Under the pieces are notes generated by a model. The model searched no databases. It worked only from the letters and a program-made list of their open reading frames with translations, and was not told the origin of the DNA. Made by a program: the position numbers and the translations under genes. A stretch of 64,000 bases of DNA from Phorcus lineatus (lineage: Eukaryota > Mollusca > Gastropoda > Trochida > Trochidae): contig OV121087.1 in NCBI GenBank assembly GCA_921293015.1, positions 41,526,630-41,590,629 on the forward strand, written 5' to 3'. Of the stretch, positions 12,808 to 25,300 are shown piece by piece (the stretch's first letter is position 1; the number at the start of each line of letters is the position of its first letter).

Positions 12808-14360
12808 AACTCACGGGCAAAAGAAACTATACCAAAATTCTTTTCGCAAAATATTGAAGTTTTTAATCAAAATTATGTTTCTAAGTACCCTAAATGTATC
12901 GCACAAACACAGGAAATGATATTCTAATCTCAAATCCAACGAAACTGCATTGATAACGGCAAAATTAGTTTGTTTGGTAAAAAGTGAAATGCACGTGCAA
13001 TTCAAGTTTTTAATGCTAAAGGGTATAAAAACCTGTCGTCAGCATCCCTTTAACCAAAAGGAACACGACTGCTACAAATGACATGCCGAGATTATCTAAA
13101 GAGCGTGAAAGAGCTATTGGCATGCTCCAGCTTGGAGCCACTCATCAACATCTTGCAAGGATCTTCGGTTGCATTCGTGCAACAATTACCAGGCTCCAGA
13201 CAAGACATAGGCAGACAGGCCGTACTGAAGACAGGCCTAGGAGCGGTAGACCACGAATAACAACTGAAAACGAAGATCGCTATATGCGTTTGATCCATTT
13301 GCGTAATCGTTTCGTCACTGTGACGTCAACAGCAGCAACAGCTTTGAACACATCATCAGCCGAAGAACAGTGACCAGACGATTACGACATTATGGTCTTC
13401 GTCCGTATCGACCATTCCGTGGGATGACTCTGACTCCTCGTCATCGACGTGAACGACTTCAGTGGGCACGCAGGGTACAGCGCTGGCAGAACAGAAATTG
13501 GCAAAGAATACTGTTTACCGACGAAAGCCGATTTCAGTTATTCAGAGCAGATGGTCGGGTTCGAGTCTACCGTCGTAGAGGGGAGAGAACGGCACCTTGC
13601 TGCATACAGGAGTTCGTTCCCTTTGGTGGAGGAAGTGTCATGGTGTGGGGTGGCATCAGGAATGGTTCAACGACAGATTTGGTTGTGTTTGATGCTAATC
13701 TGACAGCTCAGCGCTACATTGACCAGGTTTTGCGTCCTGTGATCCTGCCATTTCTCCAGCAACATCGACACGTCATACTGCAACAAGACAATGCACGACC
13801 CCACACTGCCAGGAATGTTCAGGACTTTCTTCGAGTGAATAACGTGCATTTTCTGCCATGGCCAGACCGATCACCAGACATGTCACCCATAGAACACTTA
13901 TGGGATCATTTTGACCGCCAAATTCGTGCACGCAACCCTCCTCCTGCTAATTGCCAAGGTTTAGTGAACACACTCAGAGAGGAATGGCGGTCAATCCCCA
14001 ACAACGTGATTCGGCGACTAGTCAACTCAACTCGACGTCGTGTTCGCGCATGTGTCGATGCCTATAGAGGTCACACGCGATATTAACACTGTAAAGTCCT
14101 TGAAAACTACCCGTAACAATTGATTTAAGTCGTATGACAACACTGTGATGAATGAAATCTAAAACTGCAAATTCAGTTTTCACCCCCATCTCTGTTTAAA
14201 CCACTGTACATCACTCATATCAAATAAACTTCATGTAAATGTTATGAATATCCGTTGACAAATGAATTATTACATTTTCCACATTTGAATTGAAATTACT
14301 TCTTGTGATCTTTTATCAGAGACATTTCAGTTTTGGTATAGTTTCTTTTGCCCGTGAGTT
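12808..14360 (+). mobile_element. Tc1-family DNA transposon, nearly complete
   Basis: The terminal inverted repeats AACTCACGGGCAAAAGAAAC (left, continuing tataccaaaa) and their exact complement at the right are flanked by TA on both sides (12806-12807 and 14361-14362), the Tc1/mariner target duplication. Length is 1553 bp, normal for Tc1. The interior holds one transposase gene in two frames. The roughly 30-bp ends look identical in both copies, so this insertion is much younger than the deleted relative at 4.7 kb. Confidence 0.93.
13083..14086 (+). pseudogene. Tc1 transposase with a single frameshift
   Basis: The ATG at 13083 opens a helix-turn-helix region (MPRLSKERERAIGMLQLGAT...), a GRPR linker (RSGRPR) and 'RLIHLRNRF'. 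The frame is lost around 13350-13356 and continues one base back as 'ISRRTVTRRLRHYGLRPYRP'. The catalytic triad is visible: D in ILFTDESRF, D in ILQQDNARPH, and E in SPIEHLWD, 34 residues after the second D (DD34E). Combined length is about 334 residues, as expected for Tc1. One missing base is the only obvious lesion. The protein would cut and paste the element at TA sites. Confidence 0.9.
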
Positions 14361-14362
14361 TA

Positions 14363-15035
14363 TTTTATGTTTTGCCTTTTCGCATGAACAAAAGCTATTC
14401 CTTTATGCAAATTTACTCATGCGAGTAAAAGTAAATATGCTAAGAGTTAGCATGACATGAACCTCAGAGGGAGTATTTCATTATAAAAGGGACAGATATT
14501 GAAGTGAACTTTAAAGATATACACATGTATATGTATACGTATATTCCGTATGTGTTTCCCTATAAGCCAGCACATTGCAGGAAAGGATAGTTCTAATCTC
14601 TCTTGATATGAGCAAGAAAACTTATATAGTGTATATTGATAAATAAAGAAACTTACAAATGTAATATATATGAATGAATATTTACGGAAAATGTCCAAAA
14701 TACACTTGAATAATAGTTGCTTGCATTGAACATAATCAAAGATAGCAAGCAGTATCATGCATTGGTATAATGATTACAATTATATCATTTTGATATATAT
14801 TTTTGAATATGTTCAAATGCATAAACATGTATTTAGTTGGAAAACTAAAGATAGCAAAATTTCCCCTAAACGAACTTACGCCTCTGTGATACGAAAGAGT
14901 TTAAAATCATGACGTAAAAGCTGTTGAACTAAATTTGTTCAGATTAGTAATAGACCTATAACAAGATTTATAGTGATTGTTGTATTTTACATGAGTATTC
15001 TATATCTGGTGTTTTCGTTATAGATAATGATAGAA

Positions 15036-15093
<58 letters not shown>

Positions 15094-15298
15094 TATGTAA
15101 TTATCATTTCTAACTTTGGAACTGTTGGCCAATTGGTTGTAATAATTCATAAACTGTTTGTTTCACAATCTTCAATCCGATAAAAAAAAAAATTTCCAAT
15201 TGGACCCAAGCTATATTATCATGTCCGTAAATAATATTTTAGGGACTTTTCCCCTTATGCAATGCTGAGATCAATAATGGGGGAAATGGTATCTTTTA
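14363..15298. other. Noncoding stretch with a long AT microsatellite
   Basis: It contains (AT)25 at 15041-15090 and otherwise nothing that I can support. Confidence 0.5.
15041..15090. repeat. (AT)25 microsatellite
   Basis: Uninterrupted AT dinucleotides over 50 bp. Confidence 0.97.
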
Positions 15299-15314
15299 AG
15301 TTTCAAAGTAAAAA

Positions 15315-15436
15315 TACCGATGTATTTGAACCTGTTTACAATGTGTATATTTGAATCTATGTATGATATGTCTATAATTTATGGTCAAACTATGTAAGCA
15401 TCGTATGGGAAATAAAAATATAAAAAAAAAAAAAAA
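15315..15436 (+). mobile_element. Short retroposed insertion with poly(A) tail and 16-bp target duplication
   Basis: A 122-bp segment ends in ggaaataaaaatat followed by about 16 A. It is bounded by perfect direct repeats AGTTTCAAAGTAAAAA at 15299-15314 and 15437-15452. Long duplication plus A-tail is the signature of target-primed reverse transcription, so this is a severely 5'-truncated LINE or other retroposed transcript inserted in plus orientation. Confidence 0.85.
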
Positions 15437-15452
15437 AGTTTCAAAGTAAAAA

Positions 15453-17100
15453 CCTTTAAATCTAAATTTCGTTCCTTAGATTAAAACTAAGAATTAAGAC
15501 ACAAATACTCCCGTTAATATTTTTGCAAAGCGTTCGCATGAACACTTTTTTCCAGGAATACATTGTTTACAAGTAAACATATTTTTACATGACTTTCTGA
15601 TTTGGTACAATTAACACTAGTACTATTAACGGCACAAATGCGTGTCGATTTGACGCACGCAGTTCTCAATTAGCACGGAAAGTTCGTCATCAATTACATT
15701 TGTAACGGTCGCTGATGAGTCCGTCACCAAATTTATGTTTAGTTTATATAATCAACAACCAGTCTCCTCTTTCCCTCAACACTGCTCCGACAGGTTACAC
15801 AACTTCGTCTACGACATGATCGAAGATAATCGGCTATCTCTTTTGCATATTTCCTTTTCTACCTAGTTAAAACAATAAAGAAGCAATAGGCTGACATAAA
15901 TATGCTATTAACATTAAAATTGAATGCCAGCTTTACTTTTTCACCCGATATATTGATTGCTTTTCTCTATACATACTGCCCTAAACACGATTTCAAATTG
16001 ATACATATGTTCGAAAATCTTTATAACAGACAAATTGTAACAATAATTTCAAGATTAATATCCAAAAACTGGAATACCTTTATTCCTAATTCCAGATTCT
16101 CTTGACGTGTCCCCCTAATGCATTGCTACAAATACCTGCTATAATGAATACGAAAATATATGTAAATGTGGGTCAAATATCGTACGAAGATGAACCGATG
16201 GTGTGCCCAGGTGGTCATTAGTGGCCTCCATGCTCTTGATCGGTCAGGTGAAATGTGCTTTGTTAATACCGTGTCTATTTACGATGCAGAGATGCAATTT
16301 ACCACTAGCTAATGTAGAACGCAAGTCTCCAGGTTCCAATCTGGTTACAAAGTTCTTCCTCACCGAGCGCTACAATTAATGTTGCAATATTTAATCTTCA
16401 TTTCTTTTGAAATATTTTCGTTAACATCTTTGAATCGTGTTTCAATATCAATGTTTTTATAAACATTGTCATCCATCTCAATCTTCTGTATTCATGTGTG
16501 TGTGGGTGTGTGTGTGTGTGTGCGTGTGTGTATACATTCTTCATTTAGTCCTATTTTAGTTATTATTAACACAGGAAGTACAAACCATGTTTCAAACAAA
16601 ACAACATTTATTAAACGAGACAATATACTTCTTTCTACCAAGATTACATAGCACAACTACATAAATCTTTAACAAAATAGGCATTAAATGACTGGCGTGA
16701 CTAGTTCCTTTATTCATAAGAAAATCACAATCTTAACTAACAATATTCACTTGCAAAATCACAAGCAGTTACTTCACGCGTGCTTCCTGTCCTGGTTTCA
16801 CCGATTGAATTTACGTATAAGCTGATGCATGTATCTTATATTCAGGTTTACTGTCTAATCGTTTATTGTTTTCTTGTCATTGACGTTTACGCGATTCACT
16901 TCTCAAAGTCCACTTGTCAATGTGATGGCAGTTTATGCATTCAACATCAGCAAAGACCAAATGGTAAGTGTGACGGTAGTTCAAGTAGTCAGCTTTATTG
17001 AAGTTCCCGAGGTCTGGGCAGTTCACGCAGTATGCGTCACAGAAGTTCACACATTCGATGTCAAGATAATTCCACATTTAACAACCTCATTCCATCACAG
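15453..17100. other. Noncoding stretch
   Basis: It contains a (GT)n run at 16494-16533. Several short frames overlap at 16780-17140 but carry no recognisable domain. Confidence 0.4.
16494..16533. repeat. (GT)n microsatellite, imperfect
   Basis: TGTGTG repeats interrupted by one GGG and one GC. Confidence 0.9.
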
Positions 17101-17288
17101 TCATGGTAGTTCAGGCGAACCGCTTTATGGTAGTTCTTAAGGTACATGCATTGTACTTCCTGGTCTACATCAAACTACTTCATGACTTTTCCCTGTCATG
17201 GTAACTCAGACGGGACGCGTCATGGCATTTTTAAAGTGCATTCATTGTACTTCGCTGGTCTACATTAAACTACTTCATGACGTCCCTG
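17101..17288. repeat. Two tandem copies of a ~94-bp unit
   Basis: Each unit starts TCATGGTA(g/a)(t/c)TCAG and ends ctggtctacat(c/t)aaactacttcatgac...ccctg. Copies lie at 17101-17195 and 17196-17288, diverged by roughly 20%, and lie 3' of the GPCR gene at 17645-18568. Confidence 0.75.
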
Positions 17289-17644
17289 TCATAGTGTGGA
17301 TACGGGTCAGTCTGGCCCCGAGCCGATCTCCACGATCTGTAATTCTGAACGTACTTGAACTAGATTGTTATCACATCCATAAATCTCATCACTTAAACAT
17401 ACAATAGCACAATATAACTTATCTAAGCACGAATACTCACAGCCTGAAAGCACATGTCTTTTTAAAGTCACATACACAAAGGTTCACGATGTTAATCAAT
17501 ACTCACTTGAGATCAAAATTTGGTCTAATTTTATTCCATTTTTGTTATTCTTATAACATATTCACTACGTTACGTTCTATAGTCAATCATTTCTCTTTGG
17601 TGGTTTAAAAATAGTCAAATAGTCTATTACCATTTAGTAAATGA

Positions 17645-18568
17645 CTAGTCAAAGCTAATGACGTTCAAGCTAGATTCACAATGCACTCGCACCTGACGTC
17701 GTGGAATACATCTGAAGAGTCGTCTCACGGCTTTTCTATAGTCACTCATCCGATAGGTGTAGATGACGAGATTCAAGCAGGTTCCAATGTAGGGTGCCAA
17801 AAACGTAGCTTGGATCCAGTACTGAACATCGACGAAACTGTTAAGGGTTCTCACGAAAATAAGGGGGAGCCAGGATATTGCATTGACGAGTGCTACTAAC
17901 ACTGCCACCTGGGATTTGCTCTGTTGGTTTCTAATGCCAAAAGATTTGTCCATGGATAAATGTCTCTTGCTGACGTTGTACACTCGGCAGTAGATGATAA
18001 GCGTGAACAACAGGAGAACTGCGAGGATGACCAACTCTAACAAGACAACCTGTGGATCCATTCCATTTTTGAAGGTAACAGCAAAAGCGGTTGCCCGAAC
18101 TATACCAAACATCCAACTACCGAGGGCTACAAGGTAAGCTTTCAAATTTGTCATATGGGTACTGTAGAAGAATGGGAAGTGTATACCGATAAACCGCTCC
18201 AGAGCGACTGCAGTGATATTGTTCAGTGACATACACAGGAGGAGGGATAGGATGAATATTCGAAATTTGCCAAAAGCTGGGTCACAGAACAGGTCATGGA
18301 AATAATCAGTTGAAAAGTAAAATGGACAGCCAAGAAGACCGAACAGGAGGTCCCCCATTGCTAAGTTGGTAAGAAGGACATTCGGTGGTTTGTGAAGACG
18401 TTTGGTTTTGACGAATGCAGTGATTATGATTGCGTTTCCAAAAGCGCTTATAACCGCCACTATAGACCCAATACCAGCTGCAACGTTTAACCACTGTCCG
18501 GATAAACGGTCTGGTATGAGGCACTCCTCGCTGTCTCTATTGATGATAACGTCCGTAGTGTTGTTCAT
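17645..18568 (-). CDS. Class A (rhodopsin-like) orphan GPCR, copy 1
   Basis: An intronless 307-residue protein with seven hydrophobic helices and a short N-terminus carrying two N-glycosylation sequons (NNT and NTT). Class A marks: GN in TM1 (SAFGNAIIITAFV), LAMGD in TM2, an ERF in place of DRY at the end of TM3, W-x-P in TM6 (SWLP) and N..IY in TM7. Oddities: the NPxxY proline is replaced (NLVIY), and extracellular loop 2 has no cysteine, so the usual TM3-loop 2 disulfide is absent. The ATG is preceded by CA and gives full family length. A paralogue lies at 36122-37024. Such small intronless expansions in molluscs are often proposed as chemosensory; that role is inference. Confidence 0.9.
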   Translation of the reverse strand: MNNTTDVIINRDSEECLIPDRLSGQWLNVAAGIGSIVAVISAFGNAIIITAFVKTKRLHKPPNVLLTNLAMGDLLFGLLGCPFYFSTDYFHDLFCDPAFGKFRIFILSLLLCMSLNNITAVALERFIGIHFPFFYSTHMTNLKAYLVALGSWMFGIVRATAFAVTFKNGMDPQVVLLELVILAVLLLFTLIIYCRVYNVSKRHLSMDKSFGIRNQQSKSQVAVLVALVNAISWLPLIFVRTLNSFVDVQYWIQATFLAPYIGTCLNLVIYTYRMSDYRKAVRRLFRCIPRRQVRVHCESSLNVISFD

Positions 18569-20017
18569 TGTCTCAAGATGTTTCTTTTACCTCGAGAAAT
18601 TTTAATCAAGATTCTTTGTTTTCTGTACGTGATGTAGGATATAATACTATTCCTTTTTTGTCCTTCACTTATTGACAAACTTATAAAGTCAAGATGAAGG
18701 ATTTCCTGAGATGGCATCCACTTTGTTGGTAACGTGTGATATCCGATGGCCTAAGTCTGCTTAAAATGACACGTGATCAAACATACCACTGTCACCGCCA
18801 CTGTAACACCAGTAACAACCTGTAACAAGACCTTATTTGCTTGTTTGTGAAAAGGCAGTTTAAGATGGACGTTGAGGGTGTACTCAGATGTTTCCTCCAC
18901 TAACTGACTGTTCATATGTCATTGATCTTCATATCTTGTCAATATTACTCATGATATGGTCAGAACAACCTCCATTTCCAAAACAGCATTCACTGACTTG
19001 GACACTTCATTGTCATGTAAAAGCGCTTTTCATACCATAATTTACAGGCTTTAAAGCAACTGTTGAAGAATCGTGTGACACTAATTTGATTCCAGCTTTA
19101 GGCGTTCTGTAGATAAACTTTGGTAACGTCTCAATCCAGTTTCTAAATATTCAGAGGAAACATGCGACCGCCTCCTTGCCTGACCAAACTGAAAGTGATT
19201 TGCGTGAGGATGTGTTTTGAATATATTGGGTAACTTACAGGAGGGCTATACGTTTACTGACATCTATCAATATCCTCGTCTCTTAGCGTCAATTAACGCC
19301 AATGAGGTGTCTCATTGTTTTTCCAATTTTCCGGATGGCTGACGTGATTTCCTAATCATAACATCAGAAGCCACTTATATATATATATGTTATATATACC
19401 TGAATACTGCATTGGGCTGATGTTTGAATACAGTGGTATGATAGAACATGTTTTTTAATTCTATCATTTTCCCTTTCTTAACTGTTTTACTTTATCAACA
19501 TTTACATTTTCAATTCGACAGTCAATGGCATGGACTTTACCAAATTAAAGTTTAGGTAGCAGTGATTATCAAATCATCACTGTTTATAAAATATTCAACT
19601 AGAAAATAACTAGCTCTGATAAGTTTTTCAATCAAGCTCTGATGATGTAAACGCTTCTTTCAGTTTTTGGGACAATTACATTGAATGACAAATGTCATTT
19701 ACCAGTACATCCTGCTGCATCAGCATATCTGTATCCCTGAAATGCCTTCATATAACTTGATATCCTTAAGGCTACAATAGTCGTATTGTTGACGGCTGGT
19801 TGATCAAGGCTTTTCATAGCCGTTTATATATAGCGATACCAGGCTTTTGGCCCGAATGATACCAGGGTATGTGTATTTATATCAGTAGAGAAACAGTTCG
19901 ATCGAGGAAAAATACCCCCTCCTTCAGTTTGTCTTTTGCTTTATTTAATTTTGCCTTCGAAACATGGCATGTTTACTTTTGTAAAATTAATGATCCAAAT
20001 CGATTCCGACAAACAAT
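18569..20017. other. Noncoding stretch upstream of GPCR copy 1
   Basis: This contains the putative promoter region of the minus-strand GPCR, but I could not place a TATA box or initiator with confidence. A segment at 19826-19870 (accaggcttttggcccgaatgataccagggtatgtg) resembles one end of the MITE at 31360-31675. Confidence 0.4.
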
Positions 20018-20021
20018 GAGC

Positions 20022-20066
20022 ATACTCTTGAAAGCGGCGTTAAACACCAAATCGACTCACCTCACC
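20022..20066 (-). repeat. SINE-like head, copy 1
   Basis: On the minus strand this reads GTGAGGTGAGTCGATTTGGTG then tttaacgccgctttcaagagtat, almost the same as 52264-52302 on the plus strand. It resembles a very common molluscan dispersed repeat. Only the head portion is clear here. Confidence 0.6.
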
Positions 20067-20119
20067 GTACATAAGAGAGACACACTCGTAAAATATTTAA
20101 GTAGTACGTTCTTTTAGAT

Positions 20120-20300
20120 CTCACAATAAAAGGTTTCATTTGCAAGACAATGTTTTATTAATAAATAGAAGTAGTCATAAAAAACGAACGTACCATGATT
20201 GGTTAAGCTATGCGTGTTCATTTCCCTTCCTCAAATGACTAAGAGTTTTTTCACCCAAAAATGGGCGGCATTTTTTTTCCTTGATACTTGTTTATATCCT
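20120..20300 (+). repeat. Dispersed repeat family A, copy 1
   Basis: The segment 'ttgcaagacaa.gttttatt...cgtaccatgattggttaagct...ttcc.ttcctcaaatg' recurs in the same orientation at 59880-60120 and partly at 35845-35990. The copies share order and spacing of several 12-20-bp blocks. No coding capacity was seen. It is probably a non-autonomous element family of unknown class. Confidence 0.6.
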
Positions 20301-20422
20301 CTACGACTTCGAATGGACGGGTTGAGATTTGTAACTCTCTGAGGAAAATATATTTAGCCTAAACTCAAGATTATAAAGTAAACTTCGAGGAGATAAATAT
20401 ATGAGAAAGATGCCCCTCTTAA

Positions 20423-20864
20423 AGAGCCACTCCGTGATTTTCAAAACTTAGTATTTTCCTTTGATACGAACCTAAATATCATATGTAATGAAATAAAATC
20501 AAAACATCTTAACTTTTCATGTCCAAAAAACATCTAAAAAGAAATCTAATACCAGCCTTAAAAATCTACAGAGGTGTAGATATCGCGTCCAATATACATG
20601 GATACTAGTTATATAACCTAACAAACGCTATTTACTGCTTTCCTGGCTGTTTTAGTTAAGTTTCCAAAAATATGTTTGACTATTTGACGTGCGCCACTGT
20701 CCAGTTTTCGATCATAATTGCGACGTTCTAGCTTCATGTTGTCACTGTAAAAATATAACAAGCTTTATAATGTGTCTTTTTGGTAACAGTCGATACTTCG
20801 CGATCCAATGACACCAATGACTAAGTTGGGCATTTATGAATCCAACAACTCACGGAGTGGCTCT
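20423..20864. mobile_element. MITE with TTAA flanks (Kolobok/piggyBac-like)
   Basis: The 442-bp segment begins AGAGCCACTCCGTGA and ends with its perfect complement TCACGGAGTGGCTCT. Both sides are flanked by TTAA (20419-20422 and 20865-20868). TTAA duplications are used by piggyBac and Kolobok transposases, and the AG terminus fits Kolobok better. There is no ORF, so it is non-autonomous. Confidence 0.75.
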
Positions 20865-20868
20865 TTAA

Positions 20869-22106
20869 TATGAAGACAAAAGCATGGCCTTCACTGGAAA
20901 TTATTATGTTGAATCCTATTAAATACATTCCAATTTTTTTAAACCCAAGGTTAATTTCAGCAAATTTAACTTACTATTAGTTTGACTGATATAAAGATAC
21001 ATTTTCTATAGAGAAAATATCTGCATTACCATATTGATTTTAACCAAACAAAGAATACAATATTCTTAACATGCTGGTCTTACGCCAAGCTAAATCAAAT
21101 ATACGTGCATGTCTATAGATTCTTACAATAGCTTATTATCTTTCTCTACTTGGGCGTGATATTCTATGTATTGATAAGTATAACATGTCACACATTAGAC
21201 CGAGGATCACGTATATATGTCTTTGGCATGCCCACGTTTGAGATATACTTAATAATTTCACCAGTAATTCGAATCGTAAAACATTCAAGTAAGGTAAGTA
21301 ATTTAAGTTTCTTTTATGAACTATGATATTTATCTATCTTTGAAATAATGGTTATAAGACTTGAAGTAGATACTTGATACTAGGAATGAAGTGTTAATGA
21401 GCAGCCGGTGTTTTAAACATATAACAGGAACGATGATTAAAATATAGAGCTATAACAAAGTTACATTAGATCTAAATTTAATTGTATAAAGTCGCGTAAG
21501 AATGTTTTTGTTCATTCTACCATGACAGTTATCAACTCTTGGCTTATCTCATTGACTCGAGAGTACGTAGTCAAGATCTCACAATTATTCAAACTTGACG
21601 TACCTAGACGTATCTCGATTCCCACAACATTAGTTAATGTGTTCAATGTCTACGACAAACCGGTATTTTCCGAGGGCATTAAAAGGGCACAGAGTTATGT
21701 TGTTGGAGTAAAATATGTTAAATTTCATATGTGGTGTTATTCTATCGAGAAGTAGTGGTTGTTTCAGAAAATGATAATCTCAATGCTTATCAGTTCAGTA
21801 TAGTGACAATTAACGGTTTAAAGTCGTAATTTATGATCGATAACCGGACAGTGACGCGCGTGACAATGATTGAAACGTAGTTTCGGAAACTTATTTACAG
21901 CAGACAAAAAAAAAGCAATCATTTAGGCTTGTGTTAAGTTGGTCATTTAAGGTCACATAAGAATTTTTAATATTCAACCTGAATGCTACACATTCTTTCG
22001 CATTAGTAAACGAAGTAAACATAGCACTGAAAAACAGAATCTTTATATTCAACGTGACCAATCCGAGATTGTGATTAAAACTTCACATTTCATGTTTTTA
22101 ATTTAG
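20869..22106. other. Noncoding stretch upstream of the TNFR-like exons
   Basis: A good 5' splice site (aag|gtaagt) occurs near 21292 after a short open frame starting 21229, which might be an upstream exon of the TNFR-like gene. I could not show that its peptide is a signal sequence, so the first exon of that gene remains unlocated. Confidence 0.3.
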
Positions 22107-22324
22107 CAACGAATACCACTTACACAGATGAAAACAGGGGTGTAAAGGGACAGCACTCAAGTCGGCTTGAATCAATGGCACGTGAATGTGCCGACGGCGA
22201 ATGGATGCACGGGAGCACGTGCACAGCGTGCAAAACATGCCCAAGATTCATGTACATTTCGACAAATTGCACGCCCAGGAACGACACTGAATGCAGTAAA
22301 TGTTTTCAAGTGGAAAGGCTCGAG
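22107..22324 (+). CDS. Exon: TNFR cysteine-rich domain
   Basis: The acceptor catgtttttaatttag has a good pyrimidine tract. The frame reads an N-terminal linker and then ECADGEWMHGSTCTACKTC, PRFMYISTNC, TPRNDTECSKC. The cysteine spacing C-x9-C-x2-C-x2-C-x9-C-x7-C-x2-C is the TNFR repeat pattern. The donor is CTCGAG|GTATCA (phase 0); an alternative donor thirteen bases on (ACG|GTAATT) would leave phase 1. A longer open frame at 22167 in another register is a shadow. Confidence 0.65.
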
Positions 22325-25300
22325 GTATCAAGATACGGTAATTATGCATAAGTCAAAAATGGATCTGTGGTTCGGTTATGGATCATTGTTCATGGGGTTC
22401 GGACACTAAAATTGAAAATACAATATAGTTTCAACGGACATAGATTACCATGAGGTCATTTTTTATTTGAAATATTTATACTTATATAAGATAGCTGAAT
22501 AAGTGTCTGATTTATTTGTACGTCAGAAAATAACCTTTTACAATTACGTATACGTTACCGGCGATAATGTTCAATTTACGAAGAAAAACAACCTATAATT
22601 TTCACTTGCTCTCCTACCAATATGACAGTAATTAACTGCATGATGTTCGATACCTTTCGTTATATCACACACATAAAATCGATATCTTCGCCTGGACGGT
22701 ATGAGGCTGGAAAAGGTTATCGAAAGAGGAAAATCAACGTAGAAAACAACAAATGATTTTATAGTCTTACAAACATACATTTTGATATAGAGGATACAAA
22801 ATGAACTTCTTAGTGTGCTTAGTGTGCTTAGATTAAAGTCATAGAATCAATTTTGTAAGGCAACGAAACTGGGCTAATTATTCTTCACGAGCAAAAATCT
22901 GATCACTTACACATTTTAATGCCCGTTTTAAAGTTTATGATGACGCTGCTTAGTTGCATATGCCGTTTCAGACCGATGAGGTACCGAGTCAACTGCAATC
23001 CCATCGCGAGTACGAATAACCGAAAAACTAGTAATTGCAGCGCCGATCACAGGGGCGTGTATCGCTTAGAAATAGCTTTAGAAAGACATATATACCCATA
23101 GACCCTACCCTACTACTATATAAAAGGAAAGGGATGTAACGACCAAACCACCCCATGCTCGAACAAAGTCAGTTTTCGCATCCAAAATAATTTTTCTGGA
23201 CAAATTGTTCACTACGATTCGAAAGCTAAATGATTTCCCTACAAAACGAGCTATGGATTGTCAAAATCGGGTAATTATTTCAAAAGTTACATGCAACGAC
23301 GTCCCGAAAATCGCTACCGCCAGATTTTCAGGCCAAAATCCCCACTCACGGAAAACAGCAAAAACTCACCGTTTAACATCGTTTATTGATTCCAGCAATG
23401 TTGACAACACCAATGGAGAGCTCGATTCGATCGGCGACATCGAACTACATGTTCACAATATGAGAACAGCACCTAATTATTGTTTCTACGAGTGCTAGCA
23501 TACATTTTATCAAAAAATCATCTGCTTTGCTGTTGTCTTGTCTGCCATAACAGTGGCCTTGACATTCATTTGACCTCGTAGCCGCAGCAAATTTAAAAAT
23601 TATAGGATTTGGTAGAAATTAACATTGAGTATTTTCTATTAAATTCTCTTCTGCAGTCGTGTGTGTTTTAATGAGCCCAAAATATTAAATTAACTCGTTC
23701 TTTATAACTATGGGTCAAATCATAATTTTTTTTAAACGTTCCAGAAACATGAAATTATTCGACAATTGGCAAATGTCAAAATTTCAAACGAATCGTTAGA
23801 AAATCGCAACATAAACTTTAATTGACAAAAATTTTTTTTTGTAATTTATGTAGAACAATATACTTATTAGTATGATTTTTCATGTTTTATTAAAGAATAT
23901 ATAAACAACTTTTACTCGGTTTACCTAAAAATATTGTTTTGATCTTTTTCTCCAAAAAGTGATGGCATATATAATATTAACCTGTTACCAACATTAACTT
24001 GATAGATTTCGCTATCCTTCTTAATTGAAGCATATATTTTTAAAACTCAGTTATGTTTTATAATTGGAAAAGAAAATATTCAAAAATTAAAAGAATTTGT
24101 AAAGAGGTTTGAATCTCAAAGGCAAATTTGAAAGCAACTCCTAATTCTAGATAAACTACTTCCATGTTGAATATTTGATGTGCAGTTCAGATACATTATT
24201 TAATAAAATAAGTTAACCATTATACCACATATAGACTATAGAGTACCTCTGTTACAATTAGATAGGTGATTTAATTGTATTTCTTCAAACGATAGTGATA
24301 TGATTAAAATTATCAAAACTGTGTTCGACAAAAAAGGGGATATTTATTTTTCAGAGGTCAGACAGAATTATATATTTTTATCAATATTGGCTTGGCTCAG
24401 GAGTGAGATCATGTAAATCATAAAAGATGTGGATAGCAATCATTGATAATGACTTGTATTTTGTAATTCATACTGTTCAACCACCCTGGAGGTTAGGGGC
24501 ATAAATGCAATGCCTCGCTTGGAAGGTTACCTTAGTTTTCTTTATTGGAAGCAATTTTGATTTTCATAGTTAAAAGATTAAAACAACAAAAACATATTAA
24601 GTTACAATATGCTGCATTAAAACTTATTAACAGTTATGTATAATCATGTTGAAAAAATAACTTTTCTTATAACTTCAGTTGAAAGGTAGATTTTTATGCC
24701 TCATGAAAAGGTGATTTGATTTAAGTTACTAAAATAAGGCCAGTCTCTCCCCAATAAAGGAACAAACATTAACAGTGTGTCCAATAAATAACATAATAAA
24801 TTTCATTCTTAAAGTAATCAGTATATTTTATTATGTATAAGGTCATAAAAAGCATGTCTGAAGTGACAGATCTCCAGACTGGCACAGTACTTGTATCTTT
24901 AATTGCTGTTTCAAATGCAATAAATCTGATTTAGTTATATTTTTTAGAATATTTGCGTATGAGGGCATTTTCCCCAAAATGTCCTGAATTTGTTTGCCTT
25001 GCAAGCAATAAACTCTTTAGTTTCATAAACATGTCTGTAATGGTTAGAATTGTAATCAAATGAAGGCTCTACCTTTTTTACACTTCAAAGAAATTAATTA
25101 AGCTCACTGAAATTAATTTGAGTTGAGCGTGATAAAATAACACAAACCTTAACAGTGATACACACTCAACCTTTTTACAAGGTTCACACGCTCAGAGGCA
25201 CATCAGTTCTGTAATATTTTTCTCAGTTTTAAAAGAATAGAGTCATGACCCTGGAGCTCATCAGGCTTTAAAATCTACTATCACTAGGCCATAGTATTAT

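Noticed and set aside
15700-15745. CTGATGAGTCCGT resembling a hammerhead core
   Set aside because: No GAAA and no closing stem II follow it, unlike the motif at 6118-6180.
23205-23498. 97-residue open frame identical in both arms of the 6.4-kb transposon as a gene
   Set aside because: It starts with TTG, has no recognisable domain, and its identity in both arms follows from the inverted repeat.
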